From positions 33,246,212 through 33,310,211 of the forward strand of contig CM028335.1 in the NCBI GenBank assembly GCA_016647705.1: 64,000 nt of DNA, written 5' to 3'. Below, piece after piece: positions 46,594 through 57,446 of the stretch; positions within the stretch are counted from its first letter, which is position 1; each line of letters begins with the position of its first letter. This DNA comes from Eucommia ulmoides. Lineage: Eukaryota; Streptophyta; Magnoliopsida; Garryales; Eucommiaceae. The notes beneath the pieces were generated by a model. The model worked only from the letters and a program-made list of their open reading frames with translations, did no database searches and was not told where the DNA came from. Both the position numbers and the translations under genes were made by a program.

Positions 46594-49500
46594 TGTCGCA
46601 TCCCAATCCCTAGGATTGTGAATCAAGCCCTAGGACGTCCAAATAAAGTAGTCAACCGATAACTCTTTTGTGATTTTTCTTATTCCTTGATGCTTAATTT
46701 TATTGAATTGTCTATTCTCACTAGGTGTGTTCCTTTCTAGTATCGATTTGTTTTATAGTTACCAAGTATGTCTAGCGGATGTTACTAATTAATTAAACAC
46801 TTGATAATACTACGGTAAAATTTTGTAATAAAAACTAACTAAATTATTGGACTGAGCCTCTATATCACTTATAGATCCCGTAACAGCATCATTCGACACT
46901 TAGTTAATAAAGTTTACAAACGAACCAACAGTTCAAATGTTTGGGTCCTACATGGCCCATTATTACATGTCATGCTTAAAATAAAAAGGTCCATAGTAAC
47001 AGAAAGTACCAAAATTGTCCAAATACACCAAAGCTAGAAACTTGATATAGCGTACTTTCTGACCGAAGTTCACTTTTGCTCACTACCCTGTGTACTACCT
47101 GAGGATGGGAGAAAAAGATGGGTAATCTCAATGTGCTCAGTAGGAAAATTCACCCATTTTCTTACCTTTTTTTAATTTTTATAGAACATACGTGATTATA
47201 TAAACTATAATATCCTAGCTAAAACTTTATAAATAAAAACAATAAATAATGCACACACATCATAATAAAACACGCACTTATAAAATTCAAGTAAAACAAT
47301 TAAAATACATACACAACAAATATATTACTGTGATACCTGATGACCGAATCGTACCACTGAGAATCTATACCATCTAATGAGATACTTACGTAACCTGGAG
47401 TATCTCTTGCGCAGGTTTAGGGATTTGTACCCAAGGTCAGTTCCACGGTGACCCAATCTAATTGATCCTCACATGATATCATCACAATACCACCCAGCCA
47501 GATATATTTAACACACAAGTATATATTTCTTTTATATTACCAGATTTGCCTAAAATTCAACTTTTTAATACAGATCCAATTTCATTTAAAAACACAATTT
47601 ATAAATAAACACACAAGAATACATATATATAATGCATGCTAAAAATGCATAAGAGAATGAATATAATTCTCTACCTCAAGATGCGGGTGGTCACCTAGCA
47701 ATCTCGAATTACGCTACTTCAGCTCATCCAGTTGCTGGAAGTAAATATTAAACATCCTTTTATTAACATCATCACTTTATGCGTGTACCCTTAATATCAT
47801 ATTATTTCTTAAGGGGGTATGATATGTTGTGAGTGCATGCCTATACTGTTTAGTTTTTTTTTTAAAAAAGGTTTTGTTTTTTAGATGACGTGAGAGCAAT
47901 TTACTGTGAGCAGTCAAGTTTCCTACTCATTTTACCATAGTTGAAAATATTTTTCTACTCTTTTTATATTTTTCTATGAAAATATACCTCTCAGGATTTA
48001 AAACACACTTTGAATCACCAGCTTTTGATTTTTCTACATTTAATTATGATTTTTCGAAGTTCAGTAAACAAAGTTGCCAAAATCTTACGGGGATTATATT
48101 CAACTACATTTCGGGGTCTATAAAGATACCATATAAACTTTAAAACACAACATATGATTGCTTAAAATAATTCTCATTGAGTTTAGTTTCAGTTTCAATA
48201 AGTTTCATATTTTTCTGATTTTTCTAGGAATTGTTATGAATTTTTTAAGACAAGTTGTTCAGATGAACCGAAAGCCGAATTTGAAATTTCCAAATTCGGT
48301 TCTTCAATTCTTTTTTATACCCAATGATCCTAAACTATATTTTTTACTTTTCTAAGGCCTAGAGTTCATCCCAAACCAATTTACAGCCTTTCTAATTTAT
48401 TTAAGGTTCATTTACATCACTCTCCCAAAACCAAAAATAACAAAGTTAAAGTTCTAAACCATATTTAAAAAAAGAAAAAAAGAAAATCAGATTCTACGCA
48501 TGGTGATTTTACCCAAATATCATATTTAATTCAACCTAACAAACTCATACATGACCTTATCTAAGTTTTACTAGATATAATCTAAATATGCTTTACATCT
48601 TAACCTTTAGAATTATAAAAATTCATACTAGAACCCTTAATAAAAATTCCAGGTTTAGGACCTTACCAAACTTGAGCTTAATCCTCCACAAGACTTGATT
48701 TTAGTTGTGGATTCTCGCAAATTTCTTTGTCCAATTCTCCCTAGACCCTCCTTCTCCATTTTTCTCTCTCGATCACTATTTTTCCCTCTATTCTTCTCTT
48801 CTTTTCTTCACTTCTTCTTCTCTAGTTTTCCATGGCAGCAACAACATGGTTTATATAGACTCTATATTACCTTAATTCCATGGGTTTTGTTGGTTTTCAT
48901 GTAAATTTTTTAGGTAGTTTTGCAGAAAACTTTTCTCTGCCATGGAGGTGTACGTTGATGGAGGTTGAAGAAGAAGGTAGATGGGTTTTGTCTTAGTTCT
49001 TGCCCTTTCACATAAAGTCTAGAGACTTCCCCCCCTTTCATTTTTTATTTTTAGATATGGGTAAGTTCTTGGGTCATGGGTTATGGATATCAATACTTAA
49101 GTTAGTAGGTATGGATCTTAACGTAGGTACTAGGTCATCTCAAAACTAATTTTGGGCTTTTCTAATATAACTTGAGCTCTAATTATTTATATTGGGGTTT
49201 ATAATCTATTAATTTTCGCATCTTTTATTTATGGTATTTGTTTTTGGTATTAACCTCCGGTATCCGAAACCACATTGGGTTTCGACTAATTCGAATTGAG
49301 TCGGGTCGGACCACAAGGGCAGCAAAGCTCTCCCTACTGAATTTTAACACAGTTGCATTCTCAAACCTCGAATCAAGGACCTTAGTTAAGCTAGAACAAC
49401 CCCTTACCGGCTGATCTATGCGCTCGATGGTTTATTTGTGGTATTTTCAAAATAGTATTAAGTAGTCCAAATGTACACTTTGGGCCAAAAATCATGTGCC

Positions 49501-49669
49501 CAAATCATGATGGACCATTGGATTATTTAATTGTAAGTTAATTAAGTTAATTTGACACCTAAATTTTGTAATTTTCACAAGAGCATTTAATTGCATCAAA
49601 ACTTTTATTTAATTGATTTCACAATTTTACAATTTTACAATTCTAATTTCTTAAATTGAGAATGTTACA
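46594..49669 (-). repeat. Solo LTR, 3.1 kb, Ty3/gypsy-like, in the right Tat LTR
   Basis: TGTCGCATCCC at the left, AATGTTACA at the right. The host LTR matches on both sides (GTGAATGATGTTTTC before, TATTTTCTTTATTTTAC after, as at 41670-41710). Flanking 5-mers are TTTTC and TTTTT, an imperfect TSD. Terminal sequence and a pyrimidine-rich leader near 48740-48830 resemble the Tekay-type LTRs. No internal domain; the ORFs at 48158 and 48695 are not supported as genes. Confidence 0.75.
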
Positions 49670-52600
49670 TTTTTATGTATTTTCTTTATTTTACTTTTAT
49701 TCTCGTTATCAAAAAATACTAAAAAGTAAAATATATAAAAATAAAAAAAAGAATAATAAAATCTTGGTTTGGGGGAATTAATTCTTACGAACTTTAAGAT
49801 GAATCCGACGATTCAATAAACCGTGAGAAAGTTTTATGTGACCCCGCTTCCATTCTTCCACTAGAGTGGAATTTAGAAACGATTGGTTTTAGGAAATCTC
49901 TTCACTCGATAAATCTTTTCGTGGGATTTCGTTTAAGTTTTGAAAAGATTAATTCCGACAAATTTATTTCTACGATCCTCCCTCGATTCTCATTTCCATA
50001 GAATTTGAGAGAATTTCAAATAGGGATTTCGTTAAATTAATTGGGCAAACTTAAAATAGACATTATTTGTATCCATCTCGCATATTTATTTCCTATATCA
50101 TTTAGATGGCATGTTTAGAACACTTTCACCGCTTACATTGTTTTTATTTTATGTACTTTCTTTTAGACTTCATAATTCATATTTATTTCTTATATCATTT
50201 AGACAGTATATTTAGGACACTTTCACCACTTACACTTTTTTATATTTCATACATATAGGTATTTTTCAAATTCATAATCCATGCTACTTCTTCTCATTTA
50301 GTCACGACATGTACACTACTTGCAATTTTTTTTTATATATATATTAAATAATTAAATCTTTGCTATGCATAATCATGTTAATTCACGTAGTGTTCCCTAA
50401 TTAATTCATGTATTCATATCATTTTGCATTAATATGTTGAAATTAAACCCTTTAGTTTTTTTTAGGTTGCTTTTACATAAATAAAATAGAATTCATATAA
50501 TGTTAGTTTTTGTATTCATATTTGCAAACTTATTCACTTATTTTAGTTTTTCCATTAAAATTAAAGAAATTTCTCATAAACATACATAAAACCACCACCG
50601 GGAACCATCCTTGTCGAATCCTTAATATTTAATAAGAGATTATATCGAGAGAACATTCCAAAAAATACAAAAACTTGTCCTATCTTATTTTTGAAAAATA
50701 CCAAAAAGATTTCATAAGAAGGAAATGATTTCAAAATAAAATAAAACATTCGGACTTAAATTAATTATACTTAATTGGACATACGATACATTTTTGGACG
50801 GACGTCTTCGGGTGCCTAACACTTTCCCCAAGCGTAACCGACCTCCAGACTCTTTGAATGAATATTTGGTTTGACCGTGTTTTTAGAGTCAATTTTTACT
50901 TAGGCCTTTAAAATTATTTTCTAAAAATTCGGTGACCTAGCACACCATTTAAAATCCATGCTAGGTGATGACTCTTTATTTTTAAATGGTCTAAGTACTT
51001 TTTGAGAAAATCGATACTTTTAAAAAAATCCTCTCTTTACATATGTATTATTTCATATCCTTTTCCTTTCGAAAAATCGGTGTACATCACACATGACATA
51101 ACACATCGTTAATGAGAGATTTGTATTGATTTAAAAAAAAAATAAATACTATTACAGAGATATAAATGATGTCTAGATATAGGAGGTTACTAAGATAACC
51201 CTAGTAGGATAACCCAAGCACGTGGAGCTTGTTTGAGACCATATGGGGCATGGCAAAGGCAACAAACTTTGTGTTGAGAAGCAGTTAGGCCAGGAGGGGT
51301 ATGCATGTAAACTTCCTTAACAAGGTCGCCATTGAGGAAGGCATTTTTGTCATCCATCTAAAAAAGGCTCCATTTACGAATGACAACGACAACAAGAAGA
51401 GTATGGATAGATGTGAGCCTAATATTGGAGGAAATGCCTTTTCATAATCAATGCCATATTCTTGAGCAAATTCTTTAGCAATAAGTCAAACTTTATAGAG
51501 TTCAATGGAACCATCAAAAATTATTTTGATCTGAAACACCCACTTGCATCCTATAAGAGTTTTCCCAAGAAGGAGGTCAACAAGATCCAAGGTGTGAGTT
51601 TTGCCTAGGGCCTGAAGTTGTTCGTCTATTGTTTTCTGCCAAGGAGGGTTAATATCACCCTCTTTATAGGATTGAGGCTCATGCAGATTAAGTATGGTAG
51701 AAAAACAATGATAATCATTGAGATAAAGGGAATGATGAGTTACCTTATTAGAGCGGAGAGAGTGATTTGGATGGTGGGTCTCAAAAAGAGTTGGTGTCGG
51801 ATCATCAGACATAGGAAGAGCCTCTAAAAAAGGTCGATGGAGCTGAAGAGGTAAGATCAGCTAGTGGTTCTGGAGTTGGAGAGGTGAGATCAATTGGTGG
51901 TTCTAGGCTCAGCTGATAGTTCTGGAGTTGGTTCAATAGTACCTAGAACTGGATCCTCAAGGAATAACTTAAGGGTTGGATCAGTAAATAATCTTGAGTT
52001 AGTAATGGTTCATATATCAAATGATTGTAAGGAAGAAATTTTTTTATGTTTACAAAAAATGATATGACAGGAGATATGAAGAGTTTTAGAGATGCGATCC
52101 CAACTCTGATAACCTTTATATTCAATGTCATATCCTAGAAAACAACATAGGTGGGCCCTTGGTTCCACCTTGTTGTGATCATGTGGTTTGAGAAGAGCAA
52201 AACAAACGCAACCAAAAACTTTAAGTTCAGAGTAAGTGGGAGGGTTACCGAAAAGGCACTCAAGTGGAGACTTATGCAGAATTGTAGTGGAATGAACACA
52301 GTTTATATTGTATACTACGATTAGGGTAGCCTTACCCTAAAATCTCTTAGGACATGATGGAGAAATAAGGAGGGCACGAACTGTGTTAAGAATGTGTCTA
52401 TGTTTGTGTTTGATTTATCCATTTTGTTGGGAAGTTCCACGGCCGAGCAGTGGGGGAACGTCTTATTTTTGTGAAGCAAGTTGAGGTAGGCATGATCATT
52501 GTATTCCTTTGAATTATCGGAGTAAAAACTTTAATATTTCGAGAAAAGCGAGTTTTAACCATAGAAAAAAATCAGAATATATTTGGAGTAGTTCAAATCT

Positions 52601-53757
52601 ATTTTTCATAAGAAATAACCATGTATATCGAGAGTTGTCGTCCACAAATATAATAAAATAACGAGAACCATCCATTGTTGCATGATGAGAAGATCTCCAA
52701 ATATCAAAATGTATTAAATCAAATGGTGCAAGAGAAATATACTGACTATCATTAAAAGGTAAAGTTAGTTATTTTGTAAGTTGATAATGAATACAAATAA
52801 AGGACTCGTGTTAAATAAAACCTAACTGACCACTAGAAATAAGTAATTTGAGACAGCTAGATGAAGTGTAACCTAACAAAGAATGCCAAATATATGAGGA
52901 CGGTGATAGTAGTAGTAGTAGTGGTGGTGATAAGGATGATGATGGTGATGAGGATGATGTTAGTAAGGATGGTAGTGGCGGTGGTAAGGTTGCACAAGTT
53001 GATAAAGGGACATAGGATAATGGTGGTAGATATCCAACTTTACGGCCAGTCCCAAGGATTTTTTCTTGTCCGATGATCTCGTACACGACAACTACTATTA
53101 GAAAATATCACTTCAAGTCCTAATTCACAGAGTTGCCCAACAAATAAGAGATTTAAAATAATATTTGAAATTAAATATGTGTCAAGAATAGAAAGATGTG
53201 AAGTAAACCGGTATGAGTAACACGCATTTGAGAACCATCAGTATGACTCATAGGAGCATTCATACCGGATAGTTTAGATAAGAAGATGTTGGGATCAAAA
53301 GTCGTATGGTTACAACAAGAAGAATTGAAGAATTACCTGTAGTAAGTGAAAGGACAGGGGAAACGTTTGTACCATAATCGGATAGATATCTTTGTAAGAG
53401 TGAAGATATATCCCTAAGAGATACGGCAACAACTGTGGAGGCAAGATTAAAACCCTTTTTTAGCAATAAGAATGGTCGGGGGAAGAACAAACCTTGGACA
53501 TTGTTGTTGAATTGGATCGATAATTTATGACAAAGTATATTGTATGATATGAATCTAAAGAAACCAGCACAACAAATGGATTAAAAATGCTGAAATTATC
53601 CAAGAATTGGTCTATAATAGTACAGAATCGATTGATGAACCCTTGAACTAGTCAAAACACCGTGATGTACTGAATCAACAATATAAAGAGAACTATGTTG
53701 TATTATTCATATTTGTGTAAACGAAGGCCACAGATAGATTCGTAACAAAGAAATTAG

Positions 53758-54510
53758 CTAAGAACCAGTGTAATATCTCCAAGAACCAATCCCAAACAAG
53801 TGAACCGACAAAACAAAATCCAACTCTGAATCGGTCAAGAACAATTGTCGACTAGGGCTGACATGGTAGAGAAGTAATGACATGACAAGGACAGACCAAG
53901 TACGATTGACGTAGTGGCGATGTGGCGCTAACGTTGCACATAGTGGCAATTGATTATGATGATTTGGCCGATGACATGGTATGGCTTTACTGACATGGTG
54001 TGGAGGTGGTGATGGCATGGTAGGTGGCAAAGCAATTGACACGGCTAAGGCTGAGTTGTCACGGTGTAGGTGCATGGATTTGTTATAGCGGCGATGCAAC
54101 AAACTTCTTGGGAGCGTACTGTGGGATATGATGGTGTTGTTGGTGGCGTCGTGTTCGTCTTGATGAGATGGTTCGGATGGTGTGATGGGTGGTAATTTTG
54201 GAGCAGCGATTGTTGCGGTAGAGCCCAAAAACAACAACAATAGTGGTGATGACACTAGTGACACGTGGCAGTGCGTCTGGGCTCCTATGGTGATGTTCGT
54301 GTTATCGTTTGTCTCGTCTTGTGAAGACGAATGTGATGGTATGATTGTTTTTGACATTGGAACGACGACGAGGCCTGTAGCAGTCAACAGATCTAACAGT
54401 GACGGTAGTTTTGTTGGTTGCGTGTAAGGGCGCGTAAAAACCCCAATAGTCATTATTTTGACGTCGTTGAACTCGTTTTGACAAACAAGTCTGATGGTGA
54501 TGGTGGACAC
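53758..54510 (-). pseudogene. 5' leader / gag-like region of the copia element
   Basis: A 250-codon open frame, very rich in Thr, Ser, His and Pro, with no capsid motif that I recognise. By position between PBS and the protease/GAG-pre-integrase remnants (53560-52811) it should hold gag. Either gag is strongly diverged or this is another inserted sequence with an open frame caused by base composition. Confidence 0.35.
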
Positions 54511-54615
54511 AATATTGGGGTGTTGAAATGTGAAACGATATGTTGTGGATAGTGGCGCAACGAAAACTTAAAAAAATAGGGTTCGAAAAATTTAGTAAGA
54601 ATAAAGCCAAGAAGA

Positions 54616-54632
54616 ATTGGCTCTTGATACCA
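54616..54632 (-). other. Primer-binding site of the copia element
   Basis: Minus-strand TGGTATCAAGAGCCAAT, matching the initiator Met tRNA PBS (TGGTATCAGAGC) with a one-base insertion. It marks the junction to the 5' LTR at higher coordinates. Confidence 0.75.
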
Positions 54633-54813
54633 TATTAGAATAATTGAGAAGTGGAATGTTAAGAGAACATGAGAGACTTATATTGATTTATGAGAAATAT
54701 AGTATTACAGAGATATATAGGGAGTGTACATATAGGAGGTAACTAGGTTAATCTTGGTAGGGTTAGTGTTTGACTTTTCTACTGAGACTATGGCTTAACA
54801 TAATAGGCCAAGG

Positions 54814-54818
<5 letters not shown>

Positions 54819-54893
<75 letters not shown>
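54819..54893. repeat. (TA)n microsatellite
   Basis: About 37 uninterrupted TA units between the copia 5' LTR fragment and the next element. Confidence 0.97.
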
Positions 54894-54896
<3 letters not shown>

Positions 54897-54929
54897 CAAT
54901 TCTCATGTCATAATCGATGAGATATTAGT

Positions 54930-55945
54930 GACATGTTCGGTACACGGAATTCGACAAAAGATTGGAATGGTCATAGAATTACGGTTCCATTCCTATATTT
55001 GTACATGAGACTCAGTTTCATTCTTATTACCAAGGATTTCCTAATGCAACAAAATATGGGATTAACAATTCCCAAGAAAAACGTGGTATTGGTTAGTTCT
55101 AATTACATGTGATTAGATTTTATTTATTCATTGGCAAAAAAAATTGACCAAACAATAATCAAACATTGGAATGAAAATAAAATTTAAATAAATTACTATT
55201 TCACTCTTTTAAATTTTAATTAAATTACTATTTTACTATTTTAATTTCTAACACATATATCCCTTAATTTTTTATTTTTTTTTAACAATTCTCTCCCTCT
55301 TCCTTCCTCCCTTCACCATCTTCTCTGACAAGAAATTGGCACTGGCGTTGGCTGGCGGTGTCGGATTCTCTCTCTCTCAACCCCTAACCCAACCGGTAAC
55401 CCCACCCCTACGCCGTCGATAACACCACTATGCACCCCCGCAGGCACCCACCCCCTGTCCATCGCCTCCATCTTTTTTTTCTTTCTCTCTCTCTCTCTTT
55501 CTCTCTCTCTCCCCCCCCCCCAACCCCCAACCCGACCGGTAACCCCACCCCTACCCCCGCTGATAACACCATCGTGCACCCCCGCCGATAACACCATCGT
55601 GCACCCCCGCCGGCCCCCACCCCTGTCCACCGCCTCCTCCTTCTTTTTCTCTCTCTATGTGTGTGTGTATGTGTATTTACCCCCTATATGAAACTTCATT
55701 TGTTTTTATGTTCATATATTCTCTATTTAAAAAAAAAAATTATATATTTTTCAAGTGAAGACTTTATTCTATATATGTATTTTATTTATCATTTATTCCC
55801 AACACTAACCAAACATTGAAATGGGGGTGATTATTCAAATACCGCATCTAATTATTTATCACCAAATATGGAAATGATAACAATTCAATTTCATTACCAT
55901 AATAATTCCAATTATATTGTCATTCCAATGTACCAGACGCAATGT
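54930..55945. mobile_element. Non-autonomous DNA transposon-like element (terminal inverted repeats)
   Basis: Left end GACATGTTCGGTACACGGAAT and right end CATTCCAATGTACCAGACGCAATGT face each other, with CCATTCC/GGAATGG blocks just inside, a pattern seen in some plant hAT or PIF-like MITEs. TSD is not clear. The core holds a C/T-rich array (55300-55660). No transposase. Confidence 0.5.
55375..55650. repeat. C-rich tandem duplication with CT tracts
   Basis: Two long copies of CCAACCGGTAACCCCACCCC...GATAACACC, followed by CGTGCACCCCCGC and a GGCACCCACCCCCTGTCC block, plus a partial third copy, separated by (CT)n/(TTTCTC)n. Minus-strand ORFs across it (55313-55630, 55408-55620; Gly/Arg/Val-rich) come from the repeat and are not supported as genes. 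Confidence 0.8.
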
Positions 55946-56474
55946 AAGAAATTAGGGGACTCAACTCTCCTTCAACTTTTAATTTTTTTTACTACTATCC
56001 CTATCTTTAAGAAAAAATAATTAAAATCTCTTAAGTTTTTACATAAATCTTCCAAAAGTATAAAATATCTAATAATTGTTTTTTTAAAAAAATAGTCCTC
56101 CCTCAACCAATTTTCTGAATCCACGCGGGCTATAATAGATGGTCCTCGGTCCTTCCAAGGTTCATTTGCTTAGTAATATATAGCACATGTTCATTAGACC
56201 ATGTTTGGTTTATTAGACTCATGAGTAGTACTTGTTCACTAGACTAATTTTGGTTCATTTATATACAGTTATAATACATATACCTTAATCCTACGTACTT
56301 GCATCTATATCTTCACATGTCATAATACATGAATATTAGTCTAATTTAACATGCATATCCATGCAATAATACATGAAATAATTTAGTCCATTCCATTTTA
56401 TATAGTTAAACTCATGACATAACATTAGATCTAGTTTCATATTGAAATTGGGGGCTTGTCATCCTCGTTTTAAA

Positions 56475-56475
<1 letters not shown>
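55946..56475. other. AT-rich intergenic sequence, nothing recognised
   Basis: No ORF, RNA gene or clear repeat. Repeated short phrases such as TTCATTAGACCA and GTTCACTAGACTAA occur at 56190-56250. Confidence 0.5.

Positions 56476-56530
<55 letters not shown>
56476..56530. repeat. (TA)n microsatellite
   Basis: About 27 TA units. The small ORF across it at 56442-56678 is an artefact of the repeat. Confidence 0.95.
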
Positions 56531-56536
<6 letters not shown>

Positions 56537-56539
56537 GAA

Positions 56540-57090
56540 AATCATTCTATTCATTTCGTATATTATTGATAAGAAATTATATCAGGAGAATATTTCAAAT
56601 AGAAATTCAAAAAATGTATTTCACCTTATTTCGGAAACTCTAAAAATTTGTTTCACTCTATTTCCAAAAGTCAAATAAATAAGATATTTAAACTTAGATA
56701 ATGTAGATTTATTTGGACATAGGTAACCAATTTAAGAAGAATATCTTGGGATGTCGAGCATACTGGTTCCATAAATCCTAAACCCCAAACATATTCCTGG
56801 AGCATACGTGGCCCCTAGTCTTGATAGAATGGATCTATGGCTGCATTTAAATTTTAGGAGTAAATTTATTTTCATTGGAGCTATTTCAAAAAAATAAAAA
56901 ATAAATCAAAAACTAAGTGTATTTAAACATGATGATAGATGACTCATTTTTTCTAAAAAAATCGACTTAAACAAAATTTCAAGTCCAACGCTCAAAAAGC
57001 ATTTTCGGATTCCTTTAATAAGTAAAAACACCTACTCCTCACATGTACCATCTTACATAGAACAAGGACAAAAAATACCATAAAAACATA
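56540..57090 (+). repeat. Old remnant of a Tat/Ogre-like LTR
   Basis: Follows 42640-43000 in order: ATTGATAAGAAATTATATCAGG, a TTTCACCTTATTTCGGAAA block, TTTGGACATAGG, CTTGGGATGTCGAGCATAC and CCTAAACCCCAAAC. It is much more diverged than the two LTRs of 40608-51089, so it is an older insertion. 57091-57440 is the 3' flank of the kinase gene, with nothing else recognised. Confidence 0.55.
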
Positions 57091-57446
57091 AGAAAAAATC
57101 ACAAAATAAATTCGAAGAACATACGCCCATTTCCTACGATGCATTCTTTAGATTTGCAAATTTGATTCTTCCTCTCTCACATAAAACATCTCATGTGCCG
57201 TTTTCTCCCTTCAATTCCTCTCTCATCTCTGACAGACTTCTTTAGTGGTTGCTTAAATCAAATTTGAGATCCTATGCAGGTGAAGTTGTACCCTACGTCG
57301 TGTAGCACAACCGGTGGGGAAAAATAATCCCTTTCAACCAAAACAATAAAAATAAAGGAAAATAGATACATTTTTTTGGCTTCTCTATGATTTATATGGG
57401 TGTACTCTCCCTCCTTCATAGATGTTTGTGGGAAAATACAAAAACG

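Larger units (their letters stand above)
40608..51089 (+). mobile_element. Non-autonomous Tat/Ogre-like Ty3 element with nested solo LTRs
   Basis: Left LTR starts TGTAGACACAGCATTTTGACC (40608) and right LTR TGTAGACAAGGCATTTTAACC (44192), the latter preceded by a polypurine tract. Direct 5-base repeats CACAT at 40603-40607 and 51090-51094 fit a TSD, the right LTR ending ...GTGTACATCA at 51089. The internal region is only about 1.1 kb and codes for nothing recognisable, so the element is non-autonomous or internally deleted. The right LTR grew from about 2.5 to 6.9 kb by two solo-LTR insertions. The end of the left LTR is not exact. Confidence 0.75.
44192..51089 (+). repeat. Right LTR of the Tat/Ogre-like element, interrupted twice
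   Basis: LTR segments are 44192-44550, about 45776-46593 and 49670-51089. Each follows the left LTR in order, for example GTGGGCCCTCGCCTTGTCA at 41011 and 45941, and GGGGGAATTAATTCTTACGA at 49771 against 41799. The last 60-100 bases have no partner in the left LTR. Confidence 0.78.
51105..54830 (-). mobile_element. Truncated Ty1/copia element
   Basis: Minus strand. Partial LTR sequence is shared by 51109-51210 and about 54660-54770: GAGAGATTTGTATTGATTT, TATTACAGAGATATA, TATAGGAGGTTACTAAG. A primer-binding site is at 54621-54632. Recognisable pieces from 5' to 3': GAG-pre-integrase (53086-52811; TGRKVGYL, WHSLLGYTSSSCLKLL), integrase C-terminal part (about 52430-52020; LFGNPPTYSELKVFGCVCFALLKPHDH, LGYD) and RT N-terminal part (51812-51200; EPQSYKEGDINPPWQKTIDEQLQAL, CKWVFQIKIIFDGSIE). 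RT ends at a YGLKQ-type segment fused to the 3' LTR fragment, so the YxDD part and RNase H are deleted. Many stops. Dead. Confidence 0.83.

Noticed and set aside
54182..54427. 81-codon plus-strand ORF with acidic Asp/Asn content
   Set aside because: It is antisense to the copia leader region with compositional bias and has no domain.
55313..55630. Gly/Arg-rich minus ORFs
   Set aside because: They are created by the C-rich tandem duplication.
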